Positions 42,386-52,107 of a stretch of 64,000 bases of DNA are shown piece after piece. How positions within the stretch are numbered: position 1 is the first letter of the stretch; every line of letters begins with the position of its first letter. The notes beneath the pieces are model-generated. The model searched no databases. It saw only the letters and a program-made list of their open reading frames with translations, and was not told the origin of the DNA. The DNA is taken from positions 868,001 to 932,000 of the forward strand of contig NZ_JAACFS010000001.1 of NCBI RefSeq assembly GCF_029051645.1, read 5' to 3'. Position numbers and translations under genes: made by a program. The DNA is from Bradyrhizobium sp. CSA112. GTDB lineage: Bacteria; Pseudomonadota; Alphaproteobacteria; Rhizobiales; Xanthobacteraceae.

Positions 42386-43039
42386 ATGGTGGCTTCTGGT
42401 TTCGACGGGGTTGAGCGGCGCGGACTGATGTTCGTGTTGTCGTCGCCTTCGGGCGCGGGCAAGACCACGTTGTCGCGTCTGCTGATCGAACGGATGCCGG
42501 GTCTGAAAATGTCGGTCTCCGCCACCACGCGGCCGATGCGGCCGGGCGAGGTCGACGGCCGAGATTACTTCTTCGTCGACAAACCTAAATTCGAGGCGAT
42601 GGTCGCGCAGGGCGAATTGCTGGAATGGGCAACCGTGTTCGACAATCGCTACGGCACGCCGCGCGTGCCGGTCGAGGCCGCGTTGTCGGCCGGGCAGGAC
42701 GTGCTGTTCGACATCGACTGGCAGGGCACGCAGCAATTGCGGGAGAAGGCCCGCGCCGACGTCGTCAGCGTGTTCATCCTGCCGCCATCGGCCACCGATC
42801 TCGAGAAACGGCTGCACACGCGTGCGCAGGATTCGGACGAGGTGATTCGTGGGCGCATGAGCCGCGCCACCCATGAACTCAGCCACTGGGCGGAATACGA
42901 CTATATCGTCGTCAACCAGAACGTCGACGACGCATTCGCCGAGGTGCAGTCGATCCTCAAGGCCGAGCGACTCAAGCGTGAGCGCCGCACTGGGCTGACC
43001 GAGTTCGTTCGCAAACTGCAGCGCCAGTTGGAAAAATAG
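42386..43039 (+). CDS. gmk: Guanylate kinase
   Basis: 217 aa. The P-loop is LSSPSGAGKTTLSR, and the GMP-binding segment is SATTRPMRPGEVDGRDYFFV. DVLFDIDWQGTQQL and RAQDSDEVIRGRM (lid) also match. It phosphorylates GMP to GDP. It starts 3 bp after yicC. Confidence 0.97.
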   Translation: MVASGFDGVERRGLMFVLSSPSGAGKTTLSRLLIERMPGLKMSVSATTRPMRPGEVDGRDYFFVDKPKFEAMVAQGELLEWATVFDNRYGTPRVPVEAALSAGQDVLFDIDWQGTQQLREKARADVVSVFILPPSATDLEKRLHTRAQDSDEVIRGRMSRATHELSHWAEYDYIVVNQNVDDAFAEVQSILKAERLKRERRTGLTEFVRKLQRQLEK

Positions 43040-43057
43040 CCGCCGCTTTCGTCTCAG

Positions 43058-44227
43058 TTAAGTCTGCGCGCTGCGGGCAAGCCGGGACAGCATTTCCGTA
43101 ACCTGCCGCTCCCGCTCCCGATCCTGGGGCGCGTGTCGCCGCTCTTGGGGCGCGCGGGGCCGCTCTTGGGGCGCGCGCGGCCGTTCTTGAGGTGCGCGGG
43201 GCCGCTCTTGGGGCGCGCGCGGCCGTTCTTGAGGTGCGCGTGGCCGCTCCTGAGGTACGCGTGGCCGCTCTTTGGGCACGCGTGTTGTCCTTTCCTGGGG
43301 CACGTGCGGATGGTGCACGCCTTCGGTACGCCGCAGCCGGGCGTCCTCGTCATGGAACATTGGTGGCGGCGAACGCCGCATGGTCTTTGCGGAGTCCCAC
43401 ATCGCGCGCCGTTTGCGGCGCATGGCGCGGCGTGCCCGCATGCGGCCGATCCTGACGATCGCGCTAACCGTGAGGCCCGCCAGTGCGAGGGCAGCCGCCA
43501 TCACCAGAAGCAGCATCTGCAACGATGCGGTCGGCTTTGCCGTCGCCGGCTCCGCTGCGGCAGCGGTAACCTGATCTGTTGCGGGCTGCTGCACTTCCAC
43601 GGCCTGCGGCAGCTGGTCTGCGGGCGCGTTGGCGGCGGCAACCTGGAGATCGGCTGGATTGCTTGAAGCGCGCGCGGTGGGAGCGTCGTTCCACCGCATC
43701 GTCGCCAGCGGCGCCGGTGCGAGCACGTTCGGCACGGTCGCGCGCTGGCCATTCTGAGCGGTCGGCGCCGGGGCTGCACCCGCCGTCCGCTCGACCTTGG
43801 CGGGCGAGTTTGGATCAGTGCGGTTTTGCTGGGAGATCCATTCGGCACGCGCATCGGCGACCGACTTGCTTGTGATCGTTGGCGCCTGCGCCGGAGCCGG
43901 TTCTGCGGCTGCCGACGTCGGCGGCTGGGACGAGGCTGGCGGCGCGGCGCGCGCGAACTTGTCGTCGGCCTTCTCGCTCTCCTCTCGGAGATACCAGCAT
44001 TGTCGTTTGGTGACGCGGTCGATGCGATAGTACCAATGGCTGCCCGAGGGGGTCGCGCCCGTCGGCGCGGCGAGGCAACCGTCGGCGGCGGCTTGGGTCG
44101 CTGGCGTGGCGGCTTCCGCTGCTGTTGCTATGACTTGGGCCGAGAGATCCGTCACGGTGGCCAGATTGGCTCCTGCCACAATGCCGGCAAAGAGGGCCGG
44201 GACGAATTTCACGGAACGGTTCGACAT
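43058..44227 (-). CDS. Secreted or membrane-anchored protein with PQERPRA heptad repeats
   Basis: 389 aa from the ATG at 44227, with GGGGAT upstream. An N-terminal signal-like segment (KFVPALFAGIVAGANLATVT) precedes a small Cys/Trp domain (GSHWYYRIDRVTKRQCWYLR). An Ala/Pro-rich stretch, a membrane helix (LQMLLLVMAAALALAGLTVS) and a basic segment follow. The C-terminal 65 residues are about eight copies of R-[AV]-P-[QK]-E-R-P. Such proteins occur in Bradyrhizobium without assigned function. The repeat number may vary between strains. Confidence 0.75.
   Translation of the reverse strand: MSNRSVKFVPALFAGIVAGANLATVTDLSAQVIATAAEAATPATQAAADGCLAAPTGATPSGSHWYYRIDRVTKRQCWYLREESEKADDKFARAAPPASSQPPTSAAAEPAPAQAPTITSKSVADARAEWISQQNRTDPNSPAKVERTAGAAPAPTAQNGQRATVPNVLAPAPLATMRWNDAPTARASSNPADLQVAAANAPADQLPQAVEVQQPATDQVTAAAAEPATAKPTASLQMLLLVMAAALALAGLTVSAIVRIGRMRARRAMRRKRRAMWDSAKTMRRSPPPMFHDEDARLRRTEGVHHPHVPQERTTRVPKERPRVPQERPRAPQERPRAPQERPRAPQERPRAPQERPRAPQERRHAPQDRERERQVTEMLSRLARSAQT
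43130..43305 (-). repeat. 21-bp tandem coding repeat
   Basis: About eight imperfect 21-bp units (GGGGCGCGCGGGGCCGCTCTT and variants) encode the heptads of the overlapping gene. Alternating unit variants suggest duplication of a two-unit block. Confidence 0.8.
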
Positions 44228-44332
44228 CTGTATCCCCGGCAACGCAACGCTACGCGACGCTTGATTGCCGCCAATCTGGTCAGAGACTTGGGTGGCAATG
44301 CGCCGCAAATCCGGAGCGGATGGGGTATAATT

Positions 44333-44374
44333 GGGGCTCGCCGGCCCGCCTCAATTGGGGCCGGCGGAAGCCCC
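44333..44374. repeat. Strong GC-rich hairpin
   Basis: GGGGCT-CGCCGGCC (44333-44346) pairs with GGCCGGCG-GA-AGCCCC (44359-44374), interrupted by a small bulge. It lies upstream of the repeat-protein gene with no gene beside it on the other strand. Confidence 0.5.
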
Positions 44375-44975
44375 ACAAAACGGCGCGCTTTTCTTCTGTT
44401 TAGGCCTGTTTTTCTACTGTTTTGGAGGCGGTCCAGCGTCGGTTGCAGCCATCGGATCGCACGAATGAACCGGAGCCGCTGCGGCCCGCGAAACGGCAAT
44501 GGAAACCCATGTCGGGCAGGGTTATGCCGGTGCTCCAATACGTATGGTTGTTTTCGATAGCGGCAGCCAACGCTGGATGTGACATTGCGATCTCGCGGCG
44601 CGGGTAGGTGGGCCCCTTTGAGTTTGAGTGGGCCGCGTACTTGACAGCAATCAGACGGGCCGATGCCGATTGAGTTTGGCTCTCGGCCCGACGCTGAATC
44701 GCTGCCTCGAATTACTAACCTCCGATTTGCAGGTTAGATCGGACAGCTTATCGGGAGGAAGCGCGCTTTGAACTCCTCCCAATGACGGGACATCACTCAT
44801 TCCTGTTCGCTCACCGTGCCGCATAATCTTCTACGGCATCGAACGTTTCAATCAGTTGATCCCTCGATGCCGGTTCTCCGAACTTGTGTGCCCAGCACTT
44901 CCAAGCGGGGGCGGGGCATCGTGCCAATTCCCGACCTAACGGTCGGTCCAGCGTCGCTAGCCGTTGAGCACATGT
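44375..44975. other. Gene-free region with two adjacent hairpins
   Basis: About 600 bp with no supported protein gene. CTAACCT/AGGTTAG (44715-44737) and GGGAGGA/TCCTCCC (44753-44780) form two neighbouring hairpins, which could belong to a small RNA. Nothing else is seen. Confidence 0.4.
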
Positions 44976-45206
44976 TTAGTCGCAGATGCGCTCGCGAATC
45001 CTAACGCGTTCACCAAAGCGGTTGGTGCGTTCGCGGATAATGATCCGGCAGTCATCTCTGTAATCACGGTAGTAGGGACGATCATAACGATCATACCCGG
45101 GACCAACGTAGACGCCGCCGGGACCGACGCCAAACTCGATAGCGTTGGCCGACCCGATGGTTCCGACCGTAAGCAGTGTGGCAATCGTCAAGGCAGATAG
45201 CTTCAT
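44976..45206 (-). CDS. Small secreted Tyr/Arg-rich protein
   Basis: 76 aa from the ATG at 45206, with a perfect AGGAGG 5 bp before it. A signal peptide (MKLSALTIATLLTVGTIGSA ending in NA) precedes a Gly/Tyr/Asp/Arg-rich mature part (YDRYDRPYYRDYRDDCR) and an Arg-rich end with one more Cys. Short exported proteins of this composition are common in Bradyrhizobium. The function is unknown. Confidence 0.8.
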   Translation of the reverse strand: MKLSALTIATLLTVGTIGSANAIEFGVGPGGVYVGPGYDRYDRPYYRDYRDDCRIIIRERTNRFGERVRIRERICD

Positions 45207-45486
45207 GGATACCTCCTCTTGCCGATAAGAATCAAAGGCTTCGGAAGGCATTCGTTCCGCTTGGCGGAGATTTTGATCGCGCGCTCATCTTAGGTTCCGG
45301 CAAGGAACATTGCGCGAGCCACCTCGGTTTCGACTGCCGACCATGCACGGTACCGGCGAACTCGCTGCCATTATAATAACTCGATGCAGGTTTCACGCTA
45401 ACGAGCGCAGGAACTTGACGCCGTTCCGAATGGTTGATCGCTTGGTTCGACGCTCCCCTCCGGCCACGTACTCGGACGAGGACAGC

Positions 45487-45678
45487 ATGACTTCACTTGC
45501 GAAACTTCTCACTCAGAAGCAACAACTGCTGGGCAGGCTGGAGGAGGGCCCGGGGCCCAATGAGCGCGCCGAACTGGAGCGCCTTTTGGAGAAGGTCGAC
45601 GCAGCGTTGAGTTCACTGGAGCCTGCGCCCAGCGACATCGCCGAGGAACATGACAGTCGTTCCAGGTCCGGCTGCTAA
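45487..45678 (+). CDS. Hypothetical coiled-coil micro-protein (63 aa)
   Basis: From the ATG at 45487, with GACGAGGAC upstream. The product begins MTSLAKLLTQKQQLLGRLEE, and a second Leu/Glu-rich stretch (ERAELERLLEKVDAALSSLE) suggests a helical hairpin or coiled coil. No family is recognised. The clean composition and ribosome site favour a real gene. Confidence 0.6.
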   Translation: MTSLAKLLTQKQQLLGRLEEGPGPNERAELERLLEKVDAALSSLEPAPSDIAEEHDSRSRSGC

Positions 45679-45750
45679 GCTTTCCGCGGCCTGGAGTTAC
45701 GGTGCCAGTGCACTCAATAGACGCGTCGAGAATCCGGCGCAGTGCACTGA

Positions 45751-46077
45751 CACCGTTATTTGCCGACCCACGGCGGCAGCCTTTGCGCCTGGGAATTCGA
45801 AAAGAACGGGCGAGAGGTCAACGTTCGTGTTGAAGGCCAGCTTGTGTTCAACAGCGCGGGCCTCCTCCTGGAAGGAGCTCTGCGGGGCTTCGGGCTAGCC
45901 TACCTCACCGAAGGCCACGTGCAGCCGTATATTTCGAGGGGGCAACTCGTCCGCGTTCTTTCGGATTGGTGCCCGCCATTCTCCGGGTATCACCTGTACT
46001 ATCCCAGCCGGCGACAAGTTTCCCCGGCGTTCTCATTGATCGTGGATGCGCTTCGCTTCCGAGGGCAAGTCGGATAG
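45751..46077 (+). pseudogene. Remnant of a LysR-type transcriptional regulator
   Basis: The frame after an in-frame TGA (45748) reads HRYLPTHGGSLCAWEFEKNG, then REVNVRVEGQLVFNSAG, GFGLAYLTEGHVQPYI and DWCPPFSGYHLYYPSRRQ. This is the C-terminal part of the effector domain of a LysR regulator. The DNA-binding domain and the first part of the effector domain are absent upstream. I read it as a 5'-deleted gene. A short expressed product is unlikely. Confidence 0.75.
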
Positions 46078-46167
46078 GACGAAAGACGCTGGAGCGCCCG
46101 TTGGACTAGACCGAGAAGGTCTACGGACATCATCGCCAAGGCCGACCTTCATCATATAGAGATAAAC

Positions 46168-46908
46168 GTGGCACAGAATATCTACGACAATCCCGATTTC
46201 TTCGCGGGCTACCGCCAGTTGCCTCGCCAAGTGCATGGGCTGGACGGCGCGCCCGAATGGCCGGCTGTCCAGGCCATGCTGCCCGCGCTAACCGGCAAGC
46301 GCGTGGCCGATCTGGGCTGCGGCTTCGGCTGGGCCTCGCGCTGGATGCGCGCGCAGGGTGCGGTCTCGGTGCTTGGCCTCGATCTGTCGCAGAACATGAT
46401 CGCACGCGCCAAGCTCGATACCTCGGACCCGGCCATCGAATATCTGCTCGCCGATCTCGAGACACTGGAACTGCCCGAAGCGGCATTCGACCTCGTCTAC
46501 AGCGCCTTGAGCTTTCACTATGTCGAGGATTTCCGGCGCCTCGCGCGCATGATCCACAAGGCGTTGGTCGGCGGCGGAGATCTGGTCTTCACGATCGAAC
46601 ATCCGATCTTCATGGCTGCGGCGCATCCGCATTGGATCGCCGACGAAGACGGCCGCAAGACCTGGCCGGTCAACGGCTACGCGGTCGAGGGCGAGCGCCG
46701 CACGGACTGGTTCGCCAAGGACGTGCTGAAGTATCACCGGCCCCTCGGCACGACGCTCAACACGCTGATTGATGCGGGCTTCGAGTTGCGCCGCGTCGAG
46801 GAATTCGCCCCGACGCGCGAACAGATCGAGCGCTCGCCCGAACTGGCGGAAGAGCTGGAGCGGCCGATGATGCTCCTGGTCTCGGCGCAAAAGACAGAAA
46901 CGCGGTAA
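46168..46908 (+). CDS. Class I SAM-dependent methyltransferase
   Basis: 246 aa from a GTG at 46168. The start MAQNIYDNPDFFAGYRQLPR and SAM motif I VADLGCGFGWASRWMRAQGA are typical of small-molecule class I methyltransferases, followed by LDLSQNMIARAK and FDLVYSALSFHYVEDF. The substrate is not predictable. It follows the LysR remnant and no pathway genes are near. Confidence 0.88.
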   Translation: MAQNIYDNPDFFAGYRQLPRQVHGLDGAPEWPAVQAMLPALTGKRVADLGCGFGWASRWMRAQGAVSVLGLDLSQNMIARAKLDTSDPAIEYLLADLETLELPEAAFDLVYSALSFHYVEDFRRLARMIHKALVGGGDLVFTIEHPIFMAAAHPHWIADEDGRKTWPVNGYAVEGERRTDWFAKDVLKYHRPLGTTLNTLIDAGFELRRVEEFAPTREQIERSPELAEELERPMMLLVSAQKTETR

Positions 46909-47221
46909 TGGTCGAACCGCCCGTGCTGCATGATAAGGGCGACTCGCGATTGACTGCCATCTCAAGATCGACGGCCGCTGTGTTCGCTCTGCTCTGTTCA
47001 CCGATCACGCGTCTGGGGGATTTTTCCTTGGGGGGTGGTGGCACTTCAGGTGTTATCGCCTCAGCCAAAACCGAGAAGTTCCTGCCGGGAGCAAAAATAA
47101 ACATATGGCACGGGGTGAAGTGGGGGAGCAGAATGTTCCGGTCACGCACGGTCCCACGGCATTTTGCGGTGATGAGAACGCCCGTTGCGCTCCTGCCTCT
47201 TCTAACGGAATGGAGCAGCGC
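46909..47221. other. Gene-free region
   Basis: About 310 bp. An open frame (46908-47273, plus strand) overlaps the next small gene in another phase and lacks protein-like features. Nothing else is seen. Confidence 0.4.
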
Positions 47222-47422
47222 ATGCAGAAGCGTCGCCACATCAAGCATGAGAAAAGCTTTGAAGAACGGCTAGCGGAAGAAGCTCAACGCTTTAAAGAAG
47301 CGGCCGAAGCGCTTCCTCCCGGCACCGCTCAGGAGTTGCTCTTGAGGCGGGCCCGGCTCGCTGAAACCGCAGCGCATATGAGCCAGTGGTTGAAATCACC
47401 GGGTCTGCCGCCTCTGAAATGA
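47222..47422 (+). CDS. Conserved small helical protein (66 aa)
   Basis: From the ATG at 47222, with TGGAG 8 bp upstream. An in-frame ATG 12 bp earlier is an alternative. The product contains FEERLAEEAQRFKEAAEALP, PGTAQELLLRRARLAETAAH and MSQWLKSPGLPPLK. From memory, short proteins with the LAEEA...LPPG...LLRRAR...ETAAHMSxWLxSPGL pattern are frequent in Bradyrhizobium and related rhizobia. The function is unknown. Confidence 0.75.
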   Translation: MQKRRHIKHEKSFEERLAEEAQRFKEAAEALPPGTAQELLLRRARLAETAAHMSQWLKSPGLPPLK

Positions 47423-47587
47423 CTATTGCGAAGGTGAAACTTGGCCCGGAGAACTCGGCCTGGAGAACAAGGCCGGCTGCATTGCAGACCGCGGCGGTGA
47501 ATTCTTCGCCGATGCCGCGGTTTGTCTTCGGAACACGACTACGTCGGCGTCATTAAAGGGCTAACCTTAGGTAAAAGGATGTCCTTC

Positions 47588-48010
47588 ATGATGACCCGAC
47601 ATTCAATCTGGAAACGCTTTGGATTCGCCTGGGTGACTGGCGCCCTGTTCGTCATCACGCTCTCCGGCCACTGGATCTTCGGCTGGTTTGCCTACGTCGA
47701 CGAGCAGCAGGCGCACCAGCAGCCGATCGAGATCGGCGCCTATACGATCCAGATGATGCGAGACACTTTGGAAAACTGGCAATCCGAATTCTTGCAACTG
47801 ATGTGGCAGGTTGCCGGGCTCGCCATCCTCCTGCACGTAGGCTCGCCGCAATCAAAGGAAGGCGACGACCGGATGGAGGCGAAGATCGACGCGATCCTGC
47901 TGGCCGTAGAGCCGAAGAAAGGCGACGAACTCCTCAAGCACATCGATGACGCGTACGAGGGCCGGCACACCGACGCCCGCTTTGTGCAGGAGCTGGAGCG
48001 CCGACAATAA
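47588..48010 (+). CDS. Small integral membrane protein (DUF6766-like)
   Basis: 140 aa from the ATG at 47588, whose best-spaced site is AAAGGA. Two hydrophobic segments (FAWVTGALFVITLSGHWIFG and QLMWQVAGLAILLHVG) flank the polar loop FAYVDEQQAHQQPIEIGAYT. The C-terminus is charged (EPKKGDELLKHIDDAYEG). The SGHWIFGW...ENWQSEFLQL pattern resembles the DUF6766 family. The role is unknown. Confidence 0.75.
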   Translation: MMTRHSIWKRFGFAWVTGALFVITLSGHWIFGWFAYVDEQQAHQQPIEIGAYTIQMMRDTLENWQSEFLQLMWQVAGLAILLHVGSPQSKEGDDRMEAKIDAILLAVEPKKGDELLKHIDDAYEGRHTDARFVQELERRQ

Positions 48011-48126
48011 CTTGGAACGCGCGGCGCTCGCCGGTCGGGCTCGTGCTTTCTGCGAACGCCGTGGACCGAAAGGCCCCTCGGCGTTTAGTGGTTGCTACGG
48101 ATTCCAACGATGTGCGAACCACCGCC

Positions 48127-49185
48127 TCAGTTCTTCAGAACGATGCGTCCGACGACCTTGCCGGCCCGCAGCTCGTCGATCCATTTCTGGACGTCGGCCA
48201 TCGGCTCTTCCTTCATCGGCGTCGGCTTGATCTTGCCGGCGCGGGCGAGTGCCATCAATTCCTTGGCTTCAGTGAGCGTGCCGACCATGAAGCCCTCGAT
48301 GGTCATGCGCTTGTAGACCCATTGCACCATCGGCAGGCTGAAATTGCCGCCCATCAGGCCGGAGACAACGATCTTGCCGCCGCGCGCAACGGTCGCAACG
48401 GCGAACGCCATTGATTTCTCATTACCCGCAAAATCAACGACGCCGTCGAAGCCGCCCTCGGTTTCTTTCAGGATGCGCCTGACGATTTCGGGCTCGGCCG
48501 GATCGTAGGCGACAGCAGCACCGTTCTGCAGCGCGGTTTCGCGCGCGGCAGGGGAGAGATCGGCGACCGTAATGTTCTGCTTGAACATCGCCTGCGCGAA
48601 CGAAAGCCCCATCATGCCGACGCCGCCGAGCCCGATCAGCAGCAAATTGCGCTGCCGCGGGCGGTCGACCAGCCGCTTCAGCGCGCCATAGGCGGTTACC
48701 CCCGAGCACATCAGCGTCGCCGCCTGATTGACCGGCAGCGGATCGTAATCCAAGAGATATTTGGCGTCGGGCACCAGCACGTGAGTGGCAAAGCCGCCAT
48801 CGATCGAGACGCCGAGGAAGCGCTGCTTGACGCAGAGGTTCTCGTCGCCATTGGCGCAGTCGCGGCACTTGCCGCAGCCGATCCAGGGGAATACCGCCTG
48901 CTTCTTTCCGATCAGGTCGTTCGAGGCATCGGGACCCACTTCATCGACGACACCTGCGATCTCGTGCCCGAGCGTGAACGGCAGCGTCATGCCGCGCGTG
49001 GTGTCGAGCCTTTTGCCGCCGCCGAGATCGGCATAGCCGTCCTGGATGTGCAGGTCGGAATGGCACAGACCACAGCGTTCGATGCGGACGAGGACCTCGC
49101 GTCCAATCGGCTCCGGCGTGTCGATGATGGTTTCGCACAATGGCGCATCGAATTTGACGAGGGACTGGCGGACCATTCGCGCCAT
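48127..49185 (-). CDS. Zinc-dependent alcohol dehydrogenase
   Basis: A 352 aa medium-chain dehydrogenase. Catalytic zinc residues are in RCGLCHSDLH and LGHEIAGVV. The structural zinc site is CGKCRDCANGDENLC. The cofactor-binding motif is IGLGGVGMMG. It is predicted to oxidise an alcohol with NAD(P)+, but the substrate is not defined. It is the last gene on the minus strand here, 35 bp after rsmA. Confidence 0.92.
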   Translation of the reverse strand: MARMVRQSLVKFDAPLCETIIDTPEPIGREVLVRIERCGLCHSDLHIQDGYADLGGGKRLDTTRGMTLPFTLGHEIAGVVDEVGPDASNDLIGKKQAVFPWIGCGKCRDCANGDENLCVKQRFLGVSIDGGFATHVLVPDAKYLLDYDPLPVNQAATLMCSGVTAYGALKRLVDRPRQRNLLLIGLGGVGMMGLSFAQAMFKQNITVADLSPAARETALQNGAAVAYDPAEPEIVRRILKETEGGFDGVVDFAGNEKSMAFAVATVARGGKIVVSGLMGGNFSLPMVQWVYKRMTIEGFMVGTLTEAKELMALARAGKIKPTPMKEEPMADVQKWIDELRAGKVVGRIVLKN

Positions 49186-49220
49186 GGCGCTTCTCCTTGA
49201 GCACGTTTCTTCAGGACGTT

Positions 49221-50078
49221 TTACGATTTTGTGTTTCGTATATCGGTCAATTTACGGGCCATGGCAACAAAACCCGAGACCGGAATGGTTTCGGCGCGCC
49301 TCGTTGGGTCGATATCTGCAGCCCCGGCCAGCCTGGCCGGATCGACCGACAGCGATTTCAAGCTCTGCCGAAGCATTTTCCGGCGCTGGCCGAAGGCCGC
49401 GGCCGCCACCTGTTCAAGCGCACGGCGGTCGCAGGTTTCAGGCGCGTTGCGCGGCACCAGCCGCACCACCGAGGAGGTCACCTTGGGCTGCGGCACGAAA
49501 GCGGCCGGAGAAATGTCGAACAGGATTTTGGTTTCAGTACGCCAGTTGGCGAGCACCGCGAGCCGACCATAGGCCTCATCATTCTCCTGAGCTACGATCC
49601 GCTCGGCGACCTCGCGCTGAAACATCAGCACCATCATGTCGTACCAGGGCGGCCATGGCTCGATCGAGAGCCAGTCCACCAAGAGCGCGGTCGCGATATT
49701 GTAGGGCAGGTTGGCGACGATCTTGGCCGGCTCGCCGCCCAGCATTGGGCGCGGATCGAAACGCTGGGCGTCGGCATGCACAATTTCGAGCCGCCCGGGA
49801 TAGCGCTTCGCGATATAGTCAAGCGGGGCCAGCGCGCGCTCGTCGCGTTCGACCGCAATGACGCGCTTGGCGCCCAGCGCCAGCAGCGCGCGCGTCAGGC
49901 CGCCGGGGCCGGGGCCGACCTCGATGACGGTGGCGCCTTCGAGCGGGCCCGCGGCGCGTGCAATCCGCGCCGTGAGGTTGAGGTCGAGCAGGAAATTCTG
50001 GCCAAGGGATTTGCGTGCCGACAGGGAATGTTCGCGGATGACCTCGCGCAGCGGCGGCAGATCGTCGATCGCGCTCAT
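49221..50078 (-). CDS. rsmA: 16S rRNA (adenine-N6,N6)-dimethyltransferase
   Basis: 285 aa (KsgA). Visible are the SAM motif [20 protein letters not shown], the catalytic NLPYN motif and the N-terminal [17 protein letters not shown]. It dimethylates two adenines near the 3' end of 16S rRNA. Its ATG overlaps the pdxA stop by 4 bp (ATGA), the conserved pdxA-rsmA pair. Confidence 0.97.
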   Translation of the reverse strand: MSAIDDLPPLREVIREHSLSARKSLGQNFLLDLNLTARIARAAGPLEGATVIEVGPGPGGLTRALLALGAKRVIAVERDERALAPLDYIAKRYPGRLEIVHADAQRFDPRPMLGGEPAKIVANLPYNIATALLVDWLSIEPWPPWYDMMVLMFQREVAERIVAQENDEAYGRLAVLANWRTETKILFDISPAAFVPQPKVTSSVVRLVPRNAPETCDRRALEQVAAAAFGQRRKMLRQSLKSLSVDPARLAGAADIDPTRRAETIPVSGFVAMARKLTDIRNTKS

Positions 50079-51094
50079 ATAGCCTTGGTCGTCGCCATGC
50101 GCGCGGCGAGCCGCAACGCCGCGGCGAGGCTGGACGGGTTGGCCTTGCCGGTGCCGGCAATGTCGAAGGCCGTGCCGTGGTCCGGCGAGGTGCGAATGAA
50201 CGGCAGGCCCAGCGTGACGTTGACGGCGTCCTCAAACGCAATCGTCTTGATCGGGATCAACGCCTGGTCGTGATACATGCAGACGGCGCAGTCGTAGGTC
50301 TTGCGCGCCGCGGCGTGAAACATCGTATCCGCTGGCAAGGGCCCCCTGGCGTCGATACCTTCCGCGCGCAGCGTTTCGACGGCAGGCGCGACGATGTCGA
50401 TGTCTTCGCTGCCGAGCGAGCCGTCTTCGCCGGCATGCGGATTGAGGCCCGATATTGCGAGCCGCGGCTGGGCCAGCCCGAAATGCGCTTTCAGATCCGC
50501 GACCGCAATCCGGGCGGTCGTCACGATCAGCTCGCTCGACAGCTGTGTCAGCGCCTCGCGCAGCGAGAGGTGGATGGTCACGGGAACGACGGCGAGCGCC
50601 GGCGACCAAAGCATCATCACGGGTTGGAGCACGCTGCCGCCATTGGCGGCAAGCTCGGCGAGAAACTCGGTGTGGCCGGGATGGCGGAATCCGGCGCGGT
50701 AGAGCACGCTCTTGGCGATCGGGTTGGTGACGACGGCGCCCGCTCTTCCTCGCCTGACATGGTCGACGGCGTGGCGAATGGAGGCGAGGGCGGCGTTCGC
50801 GCTGGTATCGTCGGGTTGTCCGGGCCGCGCCGTGGCGATTTCGCCTGTTGCCACGACAGGCAAGGCTTTCGCGAATGCTGCGCTGGCTTCCTCAGGGACG
50901 GCATCGGCGAGTTCGAGCTGCGATCCCAGAATTTTGGCGCGGTCGGCGAAGAACGCGCGATCGCCGAGCAGATAGAACGGCGGGAGGTCCAGTTCGCGGC
51001 GCCGCAGCCAGGCGGCGAGGGCGATGTCGGGGCCGATGCCCGCAGGTTCACCGGATGTCAGCGCAAGGGGCGTCGTCTTCGGATCCTTGGCCAT
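50075..51094 (-). CDS. pdxA: 4-hydroxythreonine-4-phosphate dehydrogenase
   Basis: 339 aa from the ATG at 51094 ([20 protein letters not shown]), which overlaps the surA stop by one base. The motifs [12 protein letters not shown] and [15 protein letters not shown], and metal-binding His residues, are present. It oxidises 4-phosphohydroxy-threonine in pyridoxal phosphate synthesis. It sits between surA and rsmA, as in many proteobacteria. Confidence 0.96.
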   Translation of the reverse strand: MAKDPKTTPLALTSGEPAGIGPDIALAAWLRRRELDLPPFYLLGDRAFFADRAKILGSQLELADAVPEEASAAFAKALPVVATGEIATARPGQPDDTSANAALASIRHAVDHVRRGRAGAVVTNPIAKSVLYRAGFRHPGHTEFLAELAANGGSVLQPVMMLWSPALAVVPVTIHLSLREALTQLSSELIVTTARIAVADLKAHFGLAQPRLAISGLNPHAGEDGSLGSEDIDIVAPAVETLRAEGIDARGPLPADTMFHAAARKTYDCAVCMYHDQALIPIKTIAFEDAVNVTLGLPFIRTSPDHGTAFDIAGTGKANPSSLAAALRLAARMATTKAI

Positions 51095-52041
51095 CAACGA
51101 TATTCGATCATCGCGGCTTTGCGGATGTCGGCCAGGTAAGACTTCGACTTTGCCTCGTATTTCTGGGTGTACATCTTTTCGCGGATTTCCCGCTTCTTCG
51201 GCGTGTCGATCTTGGTCGGCTTCCTGTCGCACAACGCCACCATCTCCACGCCCTGCTTGGTGATTTCGGGCGGGGTCAAACGGCCGACCGGCGTCTTGTC
51301 CAGGAGTTCACGAAGCGGGCCGGGGATGTCGGCCGACGTTTTGGTGACGAGGCCGCGGATTGCGGCATTCTGCATCGACTTGAAGTAGGAGTTGGCCTGT
51401 TCGCAGCTCTGGACGCGCTCGCGCAGGGTTTCGGCTTCCTTGCGTCGCAAATCGATCGCGCTTTGCGCCGAGCCGCGCGGCACGATCAGGACAATCGGCT
51501 GCAGCTTGTATTCGAACGCCTCGGTCTGGGTCGCCTCGCCGCTTTCCTGGGCTGCGGCGGCAACTTCCTTCTCGCCGACCTGCAGGCTCTCCTTGAAGCG
51601 GCCGCGCACCAGACTGCCCCAGACCATCTCGGCCTTGAGTCGGGCCTTCAGCGTTTCCGGCCGGACACCGCCGCCCTCCAGGGATTTGGTCAGTTGTTCG
51701 GGCGACAGACGCATCCGCTGGCTCATTTGCCCATAGGCTTGATCGATATCGCTCGCGGTAGGATCGACACCGAATCTCTTGGCTTCCCTGATCTTCACCT
51801 TTTCGTTGATCAACTCGTCGATCACTTCCTGCCGGGGCATCTGCTTGCGCGTGGTCAGGAAGTTGAGCTTGGTGCGCTGCTCGATGTCGAGGCTGGTGAT
51901 GGGCTCGCCATTGACCATCACGACCACGGACTGTGCCCGCAGCGGTGAAACGCCGCCGGCGAGCATGGCAATCGCGACGGCACAGCCGGCGATCAGGGAC
52001 CAAAGTCGGCGAGGAGGAAGCGCAATGATCGTCATGGTCAT
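51094..52041 (-). CDS. surA: SurA-like periplasmic chaperone
   Basis: About 315 aa from the ATG at 52041 (MTMTIIALPPRRLWSLIAGC); other starts lie within 18 bp. A signal peptide precedes the SurA N-terminal domain (VVVMVNGEPITSLDIEQRTK). A rotamase-like region follows, but the parvulin active-site pattern is not obvious, so it is probably a chaperone without isomerase activity. Its place after lptD and before pdxA fits a role in outer-membrane protein assembly. Confidence 0.85.
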   Translation of the reverse strand: MTMTIIALPPRRLWSLIAGCAVAIAMLAGGVSPLRAQSVVVMVNGEPITSLDIEQRTKLNFLTTRKQMPRQEVIDELINEKVKIREAKRFGVDPTASDIDQAYGQMSQRMRLSPEQLTKSLEGGGVRPETLKARLKAEMVWGSLVRGRFKESLQVGEKEVAAAAQESGEATQTEAFEYKLQPIVLIVPRGSAQSAIDLRRKEAETLRERVQSCEQANSYFKSMQNAAIRGLVTKTSADIPGPLRELLDKTPVGRLTPPEITKQGVEMVALCDRKPTKIDTPKKREIREKMYTQKYEAKSKSYLADIRKAAMIEYR

Positions 52042-52107
52042 GTCAGCCGTATCAACCAATTCGTACCGCGGTGCGCTGGGTACTGTCCGGCAAGGTCGGG
52101 CCTCACG

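Noticed and set aside
43130..43305. CRISPR-like short repeats
   Set aside because: The units are contiguous 21-bp repeats without spacers and encode in-frame heptads.
46908..47273. 121-codon open frame after the methyltransferase
   Set aside because: It overlaps the conserved small helical gene in another phase and shows no family features.
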